Part shown: in pieces, positions 1 through 11,500 of the stretch
Layout: every line of letters begins with the position of its first letter
Position numbering within the stretch: the stretch's first letter is position 1
Assembly (NCBI GenBank): GCA_033297205.1
Contig: MU859180.1
Location: 1 to 64,000 of the forward strand
Length of the DNA: 64,000 nt
From: Pseudoneurospora amorphoporcata
Taxonomy: Eukaryota; Ascomycota; Sordariomycetes; Sordariales; Sordariaceae
Direction: 5' to 3'
The notes under the pieces: model-generated
The model's database searches: none
Told to the model about the DNA's origin: nothing
The model's input: the letters and a program-made list of their open reading frames with translations, nothing else
Translations under genes and position numbers: made by a program

Positions 1-92
1 GCTTCCGCTCCGCTCAGCTACAAGTGCATAGTTCACTGTAGCATCCCTATACTAGTACTATCATCATAGGCTAGTTAGGGCATTGCAGCAAA
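1..92. repeat. Dispersed repeat fragment, inverted partner at 34,163-34,254
   Basis: The first 92 bases match the reverse complement of 34,163-34,254 almost base for base. Nearly all differences are transitions in which the 34-kb copy carries A or T, as expected from RIP. The copy here is cut by the window edge, so its true length is unknown. The family is unidentified; the inner TGTAGCATCCC could be an LTR start, but homology continues on both sides of it. Confidence 0.75.
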
Positions 93-253
93 CAGAAACT
101 TAAACGTCTAAAAGTCTAAGGAAGTAGTATTTAAGTAATACTTAAGGTTATAGATTTAGTACATACCTCTAAAAATCTGTCAAAAATTGACAAGTAATCT
201 GGTACTACTTTTCGTTTTATACACTAAGGTTTGAATAAGTTATAGTTAGAAAA

Positions 254-310
254 GTAAAAGTGGATCCACGTGCGAATAGAGTTTTATCAACGTGCGAGTA
301 GAGTCGCTCT
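254..310 (+). repeat. Extra copy of the MULE right-end inverted repeat
   Basis: This stretch is the same sequence, in the same orientation, as the right terminal repeat of the MULE at 12,007-12,102, including the GGATCCACGTGCGA core and the AGAGTTTT block. It is therefore probably the right end of a second, mostly lost element whose body lay to the left. It is inverted relative to the left terminal repeat at 838-931. Confidence 0.65.
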
Positions 311-837
311 TAACTAAAGGTTTTTAACTTTTTTTTCCAATTAAATATTATTAATGATAAATTAAAAAATTTCAGTTACAGCGAGGAATCGAACAAGAGT
401 CTAACAATAAAAAACTACTTTATTAACTACTTGGCTACTAAGCCAAATAGTTATTTATAAGAGAAAAAACTAATTTCTTTTCTTATAAAAGGGAAGTGTA
501 AAATTAGAAAGAAAGATCAAAAGAAAAAACTTAAAAAGTTTGAAAATTTTAAACTTTTATTCTCGAGTTTATATATTAAGAGAAATGTAACTATGAAATT
601 CTATAATAGTAAAGGTAATATTATTATAAAATTTTGTTAGAAATAATTTAATTCTGAAATTTTAATAAAAATAATATAATTCTAAAATTCTATAATAGTA
701 AAAGTAATATGATTATTAAATTTTAATAAGAATACTATAAGTGTAAAAATTTATTATTAACTTTATTTTATATAATTGAATCTCTCTACTTTAACTCCTC
801 CTTCCTTATTAAATTTAAATTAAAATATATTTTTTAA
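311..837. other. AT-rich spacer without genes
   Basis: The stretch is strongly AT-rich with many TA dinucleotides, consistent with RIP-degraded repeat DNA. I see no reading frame or RNA gene. It separates the terminal repeats of two MULE copies. Confidence 0.5.
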
Positions 838-931
838 GAGAAGCACTACTCGCACGTTGGTAAAACTCTACTCGCACGTAGATCTACATTTTTTTCCCAT
901 ACATAACCCAAACCCTAGCGACCTACCATAG
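838..931 (+). repeat. MULE left terminal inverted repeat
   Basis: It pairs with the reverse complement of 12,007-12,102. Shared blocks include the GAGAAGC start, a CTACTCGCACGT-type core, a run of T after CTACA and a distal CTACCATAG-like end. The differences are mainly transitions. Confidence 0.75.
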
Positions 932-1329
932 TCCCGCACTAGTCTAAGTCGTACCGTGCTCGCCAAGCTCCCAAATTTCAACCCAGTACACGTTCAAACC
1001 CTTGCAATCGTACTACACTAGCCACCCTAGTCTAGGCGCCCAGACCAGCCCAAACTAGACAGTCTAACTCTTATAATTTTCTAGCACTAGCACTAGTACC
1101 TTGTCGTACTGCTTCCTTTACCAAACTATTATCACATATATTACTACATTGTAATCCTTCAATCCACTACGTCGCGCATTATTAGATATCATCAAGTAAA
1201 CAAAGCGCCAACATTTGTCAATGGTACGGAATAATCTATTGTTTTTCTGTACGTTTCCCTAACTAATTGCAATATAAATGACCGATGTAGTAACCTAGCC
1301 AACGGGCGTATGCAACTGTAGCGCTCACA
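932..1329. other. MULE left subterminal region
   Basis: This is non-coding sequence between the left terminal repeat and the first readable part of the transposase. I see no gene, promoter motif or RNA. Confidence 0.4.
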
Positions 1330-1551
1330 TCCCCTATAGTCTTATCGACCCCCCTCTTCTCGACCCTGCTATACCTGATACCTCTAAGCCTAGTGCTTTT
1401 GCGCCTAGTCTTCAAGTACCTCATACTATCGAGCCTACGTCTGCCCAAGTCACGTTGCCGCAGTCTACCCCAGAGCCTATAAATATCGATGATAAAGAAG
1501 AAAACGACAATAACAAACCTCATTCTCTCTTTTCAGCACAGTTTGACAACT

Positions 1552-1786
1552 TATTACGGGTAAAGGGGAGGAAGGTTAGGTGTAGATGTTGGATATGCGT
1601 AATTGTACGAAGAGAGGAAAGGAGAGAAGTGTAGATGTGCGCTCGGGAGATTGGCCTTTATGGGACTCGAGCCGTGAACCCTAGTGGGTCCACGGCGAGA
1701 GGCCATTGGCCAATCAGAGCAGACAGTGATAGTTGTCTTAGAAGCAACCAACACTGGCACATGCGACACAGGCTAACCCTGTGACA
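1552..1786 (-). repeat. Chromovirus 3' LTR
   Basis: It is 235 bp and differs from the 5' LTR at eight positions, all transitions. At seven of the eight this copy holds the A or T. A CAACT target copy lies immediately left at 1,547-1,551. Confidence 0.92.
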
Positions 1787-1796
1787 CTTCCTCGGG

Positions 1797-4700
1797 CTAA
1801 AAGAAGCTATATGGCTGACTAAAGTTACATGAAATAATAGATAACCCCATTAAACGTTCAGTCCATCCGTGAAAAACTTCCATAGCCGCCAGTCGCGGCG
1901 ACCTCCTCCGCTCCTCGTGCCTCACCCGCGGAGCCTCCGCTTCTACGGCCGGCTCCAGCGTCTCCTCCGCTCTCTCCAGAGTCCTCTTCCGCTTCCTCTC
2001 TGTCGCCAGCCAGTCTGGGGGTGCTGGAGCATCCGGGTGTTCCTCGTGAAACTGTCGCACCGCATTAGGGGATATGGCCACGTTGGCACGCGGTTGCTAT
2101 GAAGGTTGGTGAGGTGGTGCCCAGACAACGAGATATTCCCAACGACCGTTGGCCGCTTTGCGGCAGCCGTCGATCTTGACAAAATCCCACTCCATCGAAT
2201 CTTCCTCATCATCTATCCCTCTCATACTGCGACCGTAGTTTGCACGAACGTCCTTCTACGCCTCCAACTGCCCCGGTATACCGGCCTCGGTCCATGGCTT
2301 GATCTTGCTGACATAGAAAGTCAGGCTGCACTTCATATTAACGGGGAGCCTAAGCGTAACTCTGTGGCTATCTACCTTAACGATTTCGAACAGGCCCTCA
2401 TAAAGGGGGGTAAACTTCGCGTACGGGCGGCCGGTGTCGAGGTTCTCTATATTAAGTAGGACCTTGTCTCCCGCTCTATACTTCGGGGTATCCGTCCTTC
2501 GAACATTAGCGTTAGCTTCGTACTATTATTGAGCTTGCTTCGCCTGGTCCGTAACGAAGTCCAACACTTTCTTGAAACGGTCCGCGATCTCGTTAGCCTT
2601 GAAGTGCTCTGCTTGCTATTGAGCTGACAGATCTGGCGGGCACGGTTTCGCTAGTTCAATGCCCATCCGAGGGTGGAAACCATAGTTAGTAAAGAAGGGG
2701 GATACTCCCGTTATCTCAGAAACTAAACTATTACCAGCGAACTCCGCGATTGGTAACCAATCGACCCAATCGTCTTGTGCCTAGTTAATATAGAGACGAA
2801 GATATTTCTCCATCTCCGCATTAATGCGCTCGGTCTAGCCGTTGGTGGTTGGATGGAACGCGGAGGAGGGTTTGAGAGCTACCTCCAAGCGGGACGACAG
2901 AGCTCTCCAGAACTGTGAAATAAATTGGGAGCCGCGATCGGAGACTACCGAGTTAGGAAGGCCGTGAATGCTGTAGATCCTTTCAATGAACTGATCCGCT
3001 AGCTCCTCGGCCGTAAGACCGACGGTAGGGATGAAGTGCCGTATTTTAGTTAGGCGGTCGATAACGACGGCTACATGCTTAAATTCCTATCCACGGCGTA
3101 CGCAAGGCGTCAAAGGGGTGATGTAGTCTACCGAAATGTCCTTCTAAGGCGCGAAAGGCATAGCTAACGGTTTTAGGAAATTGTAAGGGGAGTGTCGTGA
3201 TAGTTTGGACTTAGCGCACGCTAGGCAGGCCTTGTAGTAAGACCTAACGGTAGCGGACATACCGGGCTAGAAGAAAGACTGCGAGAGTAACGAGTAAGTC
3301 TTTTTACGACTAGGGTGACTAGCGGATAGTAAATCGTATACGCGGCGGAGGAGCTGGAGCTGGAGCTCGGTATTATTAGGATCGATAATGACGGCGCTTC
3401 GAAAGTACGCTCGTCCCTGTATCGCCCTGTATTCTACAAAGGACACCTTCTTCAACTGATCCTTAACCTCCTTAGACTACATACGGCGGCCGGGATCCGA
3501 TAAGCAAGCGAGTAAGTCCTATAAGAATACCGACCTTTCGTAACTCTCTGTAATCAAATCGTCGGTAAACTTATCATCCATCACCTCCAAATCATAGATA
3601 CACTCCATCCTGACGTCGACAACCTCCTCTTCGCTTTCCAGAACGAAAGCTCCGTTCACGAAGATGTTGTGATCGAGTAGGACTTTATTCTTGGCTAGTA
3701 GCCGTTCGTCAGCTTTATCCTTAGGGAGGTCCTCCGGTTTCCTGCTCAGGGCGTCAGGGCGCACCTATAACGAGCCCGGTCGGTACTTGATTGTAAAGTT
3801 GAACCGGGAGAGGAACTGGGACTACCATATATAGCGGGGAGTAAGCTATTTATTAATTGTAAAAGTCTTTAAAATTTTATAATCTGTGAGAACCTCAAAC
3901 GGTTATTGAGCTCCTTCGAGCTCGGGACGCCACTCTTCCAGGGCTTTGATAATAGCGAGCAGCTCCTTATCGTAAATATCGTAATTACATTCGGCTGAAG
4001 AATGCCGCTAGCTAAAGTAGGCGACAGGGCGAAGGACACCATCATCATCGTATTATAACAACGTACCTCCACAAGCCCAATTGGAAGCATCCGTTTCCAC
4101 AACGGTCTATTTAGACCAGTCGTAGATACGAAGGACGGGTCCGCTAGTAAAAACCTTCTTCAAAACTTCGAAAAATCGTTAGTGCCGCTCCTCCTACTCC
4201 CAGACTACCGCCTGCTTTGTAAATTCGTATAGGGGGCTAGCGATAATCGAGAAGTGCTTAATGAAACGACGATAGAAGTTTGCGAAGCCTAAGAAACGCT
4301 AGAGCGACCGTTTGGAGTCTGGAGCTTCCTACGTTGTAATTGCAGAGACCTTGTCAGGGTCTATCTCGAGGCTACCCGGCGTGATAATAAGGCCTAAATA
4401 CTTAGTACGTTGTACGTAAAATTCGTACTTGTCAATATTAATCTGGAGACCTGCCTTAATTATATAATATAACACCTCCCTAACGTAGCCTTCGTATTCC
4501 TCCTCGTTGTCTGAGTAAATTAGGACATCGTTAAGGTACGCGGTGGCGTAAACATTAAGGATATTATATAAGATATCGTTAATATAGTTTTGGAAGGTCC
4601 CGGGTGCGCCTTGCAAGCCGAACGGACAGACGATAGATTCGTAAAGGCCAAAGCGGGTAATGAAGGCAGTAAGCCACTTATACCCTTCTTTAATACGGAT

Positions 4701-6574
4701 CCTATTGAATGCGGCGATAACGTCGAGCTTCGTAAAGATCTTAGCCTTGTAAATCGCATCGAGGGTCTCCTTGATTAAGGGTATCGGGTAACGAGTCTTC
4801 ATTGTTACGCTATTAACACCTCGGTAATCCACGCAGATGCGAACTCCGCTGCCTGGTTTCTTGACTAGTAGAATGGGCGAGGCCGCTACTGACTGTAATA
4901 GGCAAATGAACTTCTTTCTCAAATTATCATCAATCCATTTCTTAATAACGACGGCCTCGATGGGCGACATATAGCGCGAGCGGGCGTTAGGGGGCTGCTC
5001 TCCTAACTTCAACTCGATCTTATAATCGTACGAGCGGTGAGAGGGAACCTCCTCCGCTAGTGCGGGTAAGAAAGCGGCGACCTCGCTAATGTACCTCCTT
5101 CCCTCGGTTCGTTTTAGGATTTCGATAATCTCTTCCTTAGTCTTTAACGGCCGGTCCGCTTTGTCGAAAAACTTCTTCACATCCTCCTCGTCGACCTTAG
5201 CTAGATATATCTGTCGAAGGATCTCCTCATATACGGGCGCGTCGGTCTCGAGATTTCTAATAAGGTTAACTGCTTTAGCGAGGATCGCGGCTTCTCGGGT
5301 ATCTTCTAAAGCATGGATGCTAGCCATTTCGTCAATAAAGTTATGAAGCACGGGGGGTAGACTTTTCTTATATTTCCTTCCGTCGCCTTCCATAATACTG
5401 TTAACTATTTCTTTAGTTAAATCTAGATCCTAGAAATCTACTATAATTGCCAACTTCTCGATCTCAATATAGTTCGTAACGTACGGCTACAATTGCTACT
5501 TCTCGTAGATAAAATTAAACGCGGCCGTATTAAGCGCCCTAATATCGCTAGGGTTGAGTTTATAGTTGGATTCGCGGTAACGGCGATATTAGGGACGATA
5601 CGTGCCAGCGGAGACGCGGCGGCCGGCTACGCGGACGTAAGGCTCGTAGAGCGCGGGGCTCTTAGTCTTAATAAGGAGAGCGGCGGTACCTATGACGGCG
5701 ATCTTAGACTCAGCCCTCCGGGCCACCAACGCTTTAACAGGCGCGGGGACCGCACGGTAGCCGGTCTTAAGGTCGATCTTTGGGGTAAGTTCAATAACGG
5801 CAAATAGGAACTTAAGAGCGAGCGAAGGCTCTAGAGCCGTCTAAATCTTCTCTTTCTTAATAGTCGGGAAAGAAAAAGGTTTAATCTTCTCTTTCTTAAT
5901 AGCTGGGAGAGAGGAAGGTTCAACCTCCTCCTTCTCGATGGCTGGAGAGGTGGGTTCAATCTCCTCCTTCTTAGGCGGCGGAACAGTAGTTTGACGGATA
6001 GCGGCTACCGAAACTTGGTTGATGAGGGCTTTGGGTGCCGCCGTTTGGTATCTGGAGAGATCCGCTGGCAAGCAGCGGCCTCGGCAGGCGGCGTGGCTAA
6101 AGTACACACCATACTGCTCGTAATCAATCTCTAACTGATAGTACTACATATATAGAAAGCCTAAGATGACTGGGTATTTCCTAAAGATATTGTAAACTAA
6201 GAAGGTGATCGTTTCCTCGTGATAGCCAATACGGAGCTTGGTTGTCACCCCTTTAGAAATAATACTTTTAATTACTCCATTAGTAAGAACGAGCTTCTTT
6301 GCTTTTAGTAATCGGAAACGGGGAAGGTTATGTTTAATAACGAAAGAGCGATTAATAAATGTAAAAGCGGAATATCCGCTATCGATAAGGGTAATACAAT
6401 GGTTTTTGTGCGTACGAGTTACAACGTAAGAGGATAAGAGTATTGAGTTTGGGGAAGTAGAACTATCTAACGATTAAACCTTAATCTCCTCCAAACCCTC
6501 TAACTCCGTAGAGTCTAAAACTCATCTCTTAGTTGTAACCCGGTAAAGCCTCTGTACGTAATTGGGCGCAAAGG
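1797..6574 (-). pseudogene. Chromovirus pol remnant (PR-RT-RNaseH-IN-chromodomain)
   Basis: All pol motifs share one frame, which differs from the gag frame. The aspartic protease motif LIDSG lies near 6,395-6,375. The longest open piece, 4,329-5,393, is the reverse transcriptase with CVDYRGVN, FTKLD and PFGLQGAPGTFQ. The catalytic YxDD box reads YLND (codon 4,530-4,532), so the first aspartate is lost by a G-to-A change. RNase H shows ETDASNWACGG at about 4,100-4,065. Integrase follows with a CxxC half finger (3,227-3,210), VVIDRLTK, VSDRGSQF and a TERINAEME glutamate. The last 140 or so codons hold EWDFVKIDGCRK and WEYLVVWAPP, a chromodomain-like segment. Stops interrupt it, mostly TAG where tryptophan is expected. 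The final stop lies about 10 bases from the LTR. Confidence 0.9.
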
Positions 6575-8158
6575 CTAGGCATTTTCCTGGTCGACGTTAT
6601 TGTAATACTCTCCTCCGGCGGCGGGCTTAGCAGGGGGTGCGGCCGGGGCGGCTGGAGCGGCGTCGGCGGCGCGGACCTGCTCCTGGTCACGGCCTTTGCC
6701 GCGGTTCTTCTTCTTCGATTTCTTACTAGCGGGGTACTGGGGGCCCTTCGAGCCGTAGTTGACTAACGAAATACAGTCGCGGGCGATGTAACTAGGCTTG
6801 CCGCAACGGCGGTAGAGGCTATTACGGGAGCGCTAGTCGAGAACGTCCTTATAAATAAAGACGGCGAGATTAACGGCATTAAGGTCCATCTTGTTGCCAC
6901 CTTGACTAACGGGGACGTCGTCAGCAGCGGGTTTAGTACTAGAGCGGCCACCGTTACCGTTACTATTACCGTTGTTACTACTGGGGTTAAGGAAGTAGTT
7001 AGCCATCTTCTAACGATGGTCCGCATTTTCTAGGTTTCCGGCGACGGTGCGGTAGATCTCTAACTAACGCTTGAAGTCGTTCTTAAGAGGGAGGTCGCAA
7101 TGGGCGAGGGCGTCACGAAGACGTTTATTAATCTTATTTCTAAAATAATAGACCTTTATTAAATCGTCGAAACCGCAAAGGTTTATTAAATTAGTTAATT
7201 TAAGCTCGAAATCTGCGAAGGATATATTCCTTATATACAGCTCCTACAAGCGGCGGCCGGCGTCTATCTTAAAATTTATATTCTAGAAACGAGAGACTAG
7301 GTACTCTATGAACTCGACACCGGTCTTCCAATGCCAAGTCGTGCTATCGGGGTTAGACTAGATTATATTCAAATCGTCTTAAATACCGGACAGGATCTCA
7401 GGACCCAGCAGTATAGCTATGCGGATAATCTTAACGTCCTCCGAGGCGTAAAGAGCGGCGTCGCACTTCCATTGTAACAAAATACGGAAACGCCAGGCCT
7501 TGAAGATCTTACACCTGCGAGCGGGGCCGCCAGCCTCCTTACCAGTGAAGACAGGTGGGTTCTCCACCGTCTAACGAAGAGAGGAAGACATAGCTGCCTT
7601 AGTAGTCGTAATTGGGGCTGCTCCGTTACTGGGTGCCTGTGTCTTGAGAGTGTTGTACTCCGCGAGCAGAGTGTTGTAAGCGGTCTTGAGGTTGACGAAG
7701 TCAAGGTTCTTCTAATCGAAACTGGACTGGGCGTCGTTGGCCACCTAGCGGGCAGTCTTAAACTCCTCTTTAGCGCGTACGAAGTCGCTAGCAACGTCGT
7801 CGTAAAACTCGAGGTTGCTGCGGTAGAGGCGACTGAGGGGCGCGATAATAGACTGGAAGGTAGGGTAGTTGGCGATAATAGCCGCGGTTTCGAAGTGCTT
7901 ACGGGGAATAGGCAGGCCGTCCTCCTGATCGAGGCCTTCAAGAAGGTCAGTGAGAGCTGCGTCCCTAGGAATCTCGGAGAGCGCGGTACGGCAAACTGCA
8001 GTATCGAGCTCAACTTCGAGGGTTTCGTCAATGGCGGAGCGCAGCGAATTTAAATCGAAAGCGCTGAGGGCTCTAGGAACTATAAGATTAGGAAGATCAC
8101 CGCCATTGGTACTGCCATTAGGGGAGAAAAGGGCGGGATCGCTGTCGTCGCGAGACAT
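6575..8158 (-). pseudogene. Chromovirus gag remnant
   Basis: One frame runs from ATG at 8,158 to TAG at 6,575, about 527 codons, broken by several in-frame stops, the first after 137 codons. Near the end (6,773-6,814) a CCHC zinc knuckle is visible as YRRCGKPSYIARDC. The first cysteine and the histidine have both become tyrosine through single transitions, so two of four zinc ligands are gone. A lysine-rich then alanine/proline-rich tail follows. The role in intact elements is capsid and nucleocapsid. RIP explains the damage. Confidence 0.85.
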
Positions 8159-8475
8159 AAGACAAAAGAGAGGGTCCGCTACCGGGACCGTTTAACAAAA
8201 GAGAAGGTCCGCTACTAGGACCGTTTGAAGCAGTCGAGACGAGGCGAGCTCTTATCCACTAGATGAAGAGTGCCTACCCTTACTCACTGGTGAAGGGCGG
8301 TATTAAGTCTGGACTAAACGACGGTCGCGACTACGACTGTCGATGCTTGGGAGTGCTGGGTTCAGCGACTCGTAACGAGGCGATCCCTGCACGCGCGCGC
8401 GCGATTGAAGAAATTAATCGCACGATGAAAGATGGGTTTGCGCTATGAACGCAATAGTTAAAAGGTGCAATTAAC
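8159..8475 (-). other. Chromovirus 5' leader
   Basis: This untranslated stretch lies between the 5' LTR and gag. Two near-identical blocks around 8,165-8,225 repeat the phrase GGTCCGCTAC. The bases next to the LTR do not form a primer-binding site that I can name. Confidence 0.6.
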
Positions 8476-8710
8476 TATCACGGGCAAAGGGGAGGAAGGT
8501 TGGGTGTAGATGTTGGATATGCGTAATTGCACGAAGAGAGGAAAGGAGAGAAGTGCAGATATGCGCTCGGGAGATTGGCCTTTATGGGACTCGAGCCGTG
8601 AACCCTAGTGGGTCCACGGCGGGAGGCCATTGGCCAATCAGAGCAGACAGTGATGGTTGTCTTAGAAGCAACCAACACTGGCACATGCGACACAGGCTAA
8701 CCCTGTGACA
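8476..8710 (-). repeat. Chromovirus 5' LTR
   Basis: It is 235 bp and keeps more ancestral bases than the partner at 1,552-1,786. It is followed by the target copy CAACT at 8,711-8,715. Confidence 0.92.
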
Positions 8711-8982
8711 CAACTTCGATAACCTCGCCAAAGCAGTCAGTCAGTAGGGTAAAGAGCAAAGCGGTTACCAACTTATCAAAACGCGGTCTACTAACTTCGT
8801 GTAAGACTTTAGCTACAGTACAGTCGACTTTTTATATACCGCTAGCAAGATTCGTTCTTTTGTTACCTATAGTAGGAACACGTTTACTACTAAACGCAAT
8901 TATTCTTAAAGAAGCATTACAAAAGCATTAAAGACAAACCTCAAAAAGTAGACCTTCGAAATCAGAGAAGGATATAACAATC

Positions 8983-9277
8983 TGTCACACGGACATTTAC
9001 CCACAGTCTAGGGTTAGGGTTGTCAAGGCTTAGCGCGAAGGCCGGCGTCAGAAGGACGAAGGAGAATAGTTAAAGAACCACTTGTATGTAAAATGCTAGA
9101 TTGATGCCTTGTGGCTTGAGGCTACAAGGCTCTGTACTGAACTTCTTTGACATAAGGAGGCCTTGAAACCGAATCTTTCTCTGGAGGTTGAAGGGATCAA
9201 CAAGGCCTTCAAGACTAAAGAAGATTATTAGCAGAATTGAACTATTGTTCCAAGCCCAGAAACCTACCCTTGTCACA
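8983..9277. mobile_element. Solo LTR inside the MULE transposase
   Basis: This 295-bp block begins TGTCACAC and ends TTGTCACA. It is flanked by CAATC (8,978-8,982) and CAATT (9,278-9,282), a 5-bp target duplication with one C/T change. The block interrupts the transposase between EGYNN and YNHAA, and removing it with one target copy restores the frame. It is visibly less AT-rich than its surroundings, which fits a short single-copy insert that escapes RIP. No internal retroelement sequence is present. Confidence 0.72.
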
Positions 9278-11500
9278 CAATTATAACCACGCTGCCAACC
9301 TCAAAACACAAGTTCGTAGAGTCTTTCAAGCTGAGCACAAGATCTTTATCGCACAATATCTCAACCGCCCTACTATAAGGAACTGTAAAATTGCTTTCAA
9401 CTTACGTAACCAATTTCTACATCTTTATTTCACTACTAAACAACTCGAAAACCTTCGATATAGGCTTAAGAAGGAACACAACAGCAGTTACAATCCCTTC
9501 TAATTAACAATCAAGCTATTAGAAGAAAAAGGGGTCTATTATAAGGTCAACTGAGCTAATAGCAGTACTAATGAGCATAGTAAATCGACTGCTCTCTTTT
9601 AGAGTAATCCATAGTGCGAGGAGCTTTAGCGCTAAAACCCAACGGTTCAAATATACGATAATACGTACAAAACTAACAACAAAAGTCTTACTTTCTTTTA
9701 AATTATTAGTATAACTAGCAGTGGGCATACTTTTAACTGCGGTTTTAGCCTTGTCAATAACGAACGGCAAGAGGGATTTAACTAGTTAATAAATCAAGTT
9801 AATACTCGTCGTCAAACTATTAGCGCTAAACTCCTATCTATTACAATTACAAACTATAATACAATAATAAAGGCAGCTATCAAACGGGTTTATCCATAGG
9901 CGCGGTCACAACTTTATATCTTCCACGTCAATAAGAACGTAATATTGCACATCAAACGCAAATAAAATAAGAAGGCGGCGGAGCAGGTTAGTAATATACA
10001 AGCCGCTTCCATTACTACACAAGTATAGTAAAATATATTAGTATTAATATCAACACTAGCCCAACCAGTACAACTCAACAATACAACGAGTTTAGAAAAG
10101 CTTAACGAAGAAGACCAAAATATAGTCAGTCGTCTTAACTATTTGGCAAATAGTACAAATAATCTAGAAGCCTCATCTAAAACTGTAGAGTATTTACGCG
10201 CTAAACTTTATAATCTCTAGAAACAAACATGCTACGCTAGTATAGAGGAAGTATTTATTACTACTTAGGAGAGGTTTAAACGGTTCTTCTCGCAACAAAC
10301 CGCAATTATTACGTATTTAAAGGAGACGTATATAGTAATTAAAAAAGAGTAGGCTACCTATTACGTTAACGAGAGGTTAAACTTTGGCTACCGTACTACA
10401 TCACCAATCGAGTCAGCAAATAGGAGCTTCAAAAGCTATATCGTCAGCAATAAGTATACTTAGCTATATTACTCCCTATACAAACTATAATATACTAATT
10501 ATCCTTCTATATATAGGTAATAGTCTAGTTATCTAAGCTGTTACCCAGAGCTTAACCCTACTTAGCGTAATAAAGCGTAAAATTAATAAGAAAATCGAGA
10601 AGGAGACCAGACTTACCAGGAGAGACTACCTCCACGTTCCCTGGTTAGGCGAAGCTTCCAACTGAGTATGCTGGAACGCGTTTAATAAGGTCACAACGCA
10701 ATACTATATCGCATTGAGTATTGTCCCGTCGGCCTAGAAGCCGGTCCCTAATAACTTGGAGCCTTGTATAGGCAAATTTAATAAGTAATTTAGCTTATTA
10801 TACTCGTATATACTACTTCCTAATATACTTACCCGACTACCATTATTAAAGCTCAACAAATTAGACTTCTACTCCTACTAGAAGCTATAAAGAAGTATAG
10901 TTAACGAAGACGAATACTTCAAATATTACGACTTTAACCGCGTAGATAACTTGCGTAGCCGCCCCTGCAACGCTTAACCATTTACTCCTAATCCCCGCGC
11001 GCTCCAACTTACTGCGCTAATCAATACTTAAACTCTAGCTCCCTAACTAACCGTGCTAGCTAATACCTAAGCTACTCCTCCCTTTACTACGCTAGCTACG
11101 GTATTACGACTTCAAGGAAGGCCTCGCCTCCAGCCCACCCAGGGCTGAGCCCCCGTACGAAGCTAAAACCCTACTACTTTGATACAGGTAGCGCCATCTG
11201 TCCAGTACAATATATCTTCTTAGGAAAGCGTCAACTTAAAGGCAAACGATAAGGCCGACCGATCCTACCCTCCTACTACACAAACTAGAGGAAGAAGCCG
11301 CCCGCCCGGCAGTAAGAACAAACCCAAAAAAGAAAGAGGAGAAAGAAGAGGCAAAGCTTCATAGGGAAGTAGAGGAGGAAGCAGAGGAGGAGGAACGGCG
11401 CTAACTAACACTCCAACTAGCACACAAGGTAGTCGGCGCAGCACACGTACTACTAGCACCCAGAACTAGTAAAGAGAAGGTCGCTAGCACTACTGGCACC

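Larger units (their letters stand above)
1552..8710 (-). mobile_element. Full-length Ty3/gypsy chromovirus, RIP-inactivated
   Basis: Two 235-bp direct repeats (1,552-1,786 and 8,476-8,710) flank gag and pol on the minus strand. The 5-bp target CAACT is present on both sides (1,547-1,551 and 8,711-8,715). The LTR reads TGTCACAGGG at its 5' end on the minus strand and ended in TGACA before RIP changed TG to TA on the plus strand. Order on the minus strand is LTR, leader, gag, protease, reverse transcriptase, RNase H, integrase, chromodomain, LTR, which defines a chromovirus. A purine tract GAGGAAG sits directly before the 3' LTR. I could not assign a primer-binding site. Internal stops and lost catalytic residues make it non-autonomous. 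Confidence 0.92.
1330..11500 (+). pseudogene. MULE transposase, split by two insertions and riddled with stops
   Basis: Readable pieces lie at about 1,330-1,551, 8,716-8,982 and 9,283-11,250, with a charged tail to about 11,500. The first piece ends at SAQFDN and the second resumes in frame with FDNLAKAVSQ, then a stop where tryptophan is expected. The second ends at EIREGYNN and the third resumes with YNHAANLKTQ. Downstream the DDE-type core is recognisable from DNTYKTN, then FHVNKNV (family pattern CxWHINKNV), then LNFGYRTTSPIES, which matches the MULE pattern LHFGxxTTSRVES. Later PNNLEPCIGKFNK resembles the C-terminal CTGxF segment of fungal MULE transposases. Many tryptophan codons have become TAG. 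The start and end are approximate and the gene is clearly dead. The assignment rests on motif order, not on a search. Confidence 0.75.

Noticed and set aside
254..893. A 640-bp MITE formed by the inverted repeats at 254-310 and 838-931
   Set aside because: Those repeats face the wrong way for an element between them once compared with 12,007-12,102: the CATTTTTTT side is internal to the MULE. They are better read as ends of two neighbouring MULE copies.
9009..9022. Telomere-like TAGGGTTAGGGTT
   Set aside because: There are only about two units, inside a solo LTR with its own ends and target duplication. This is not a telomere or a chromosome fusion scar.
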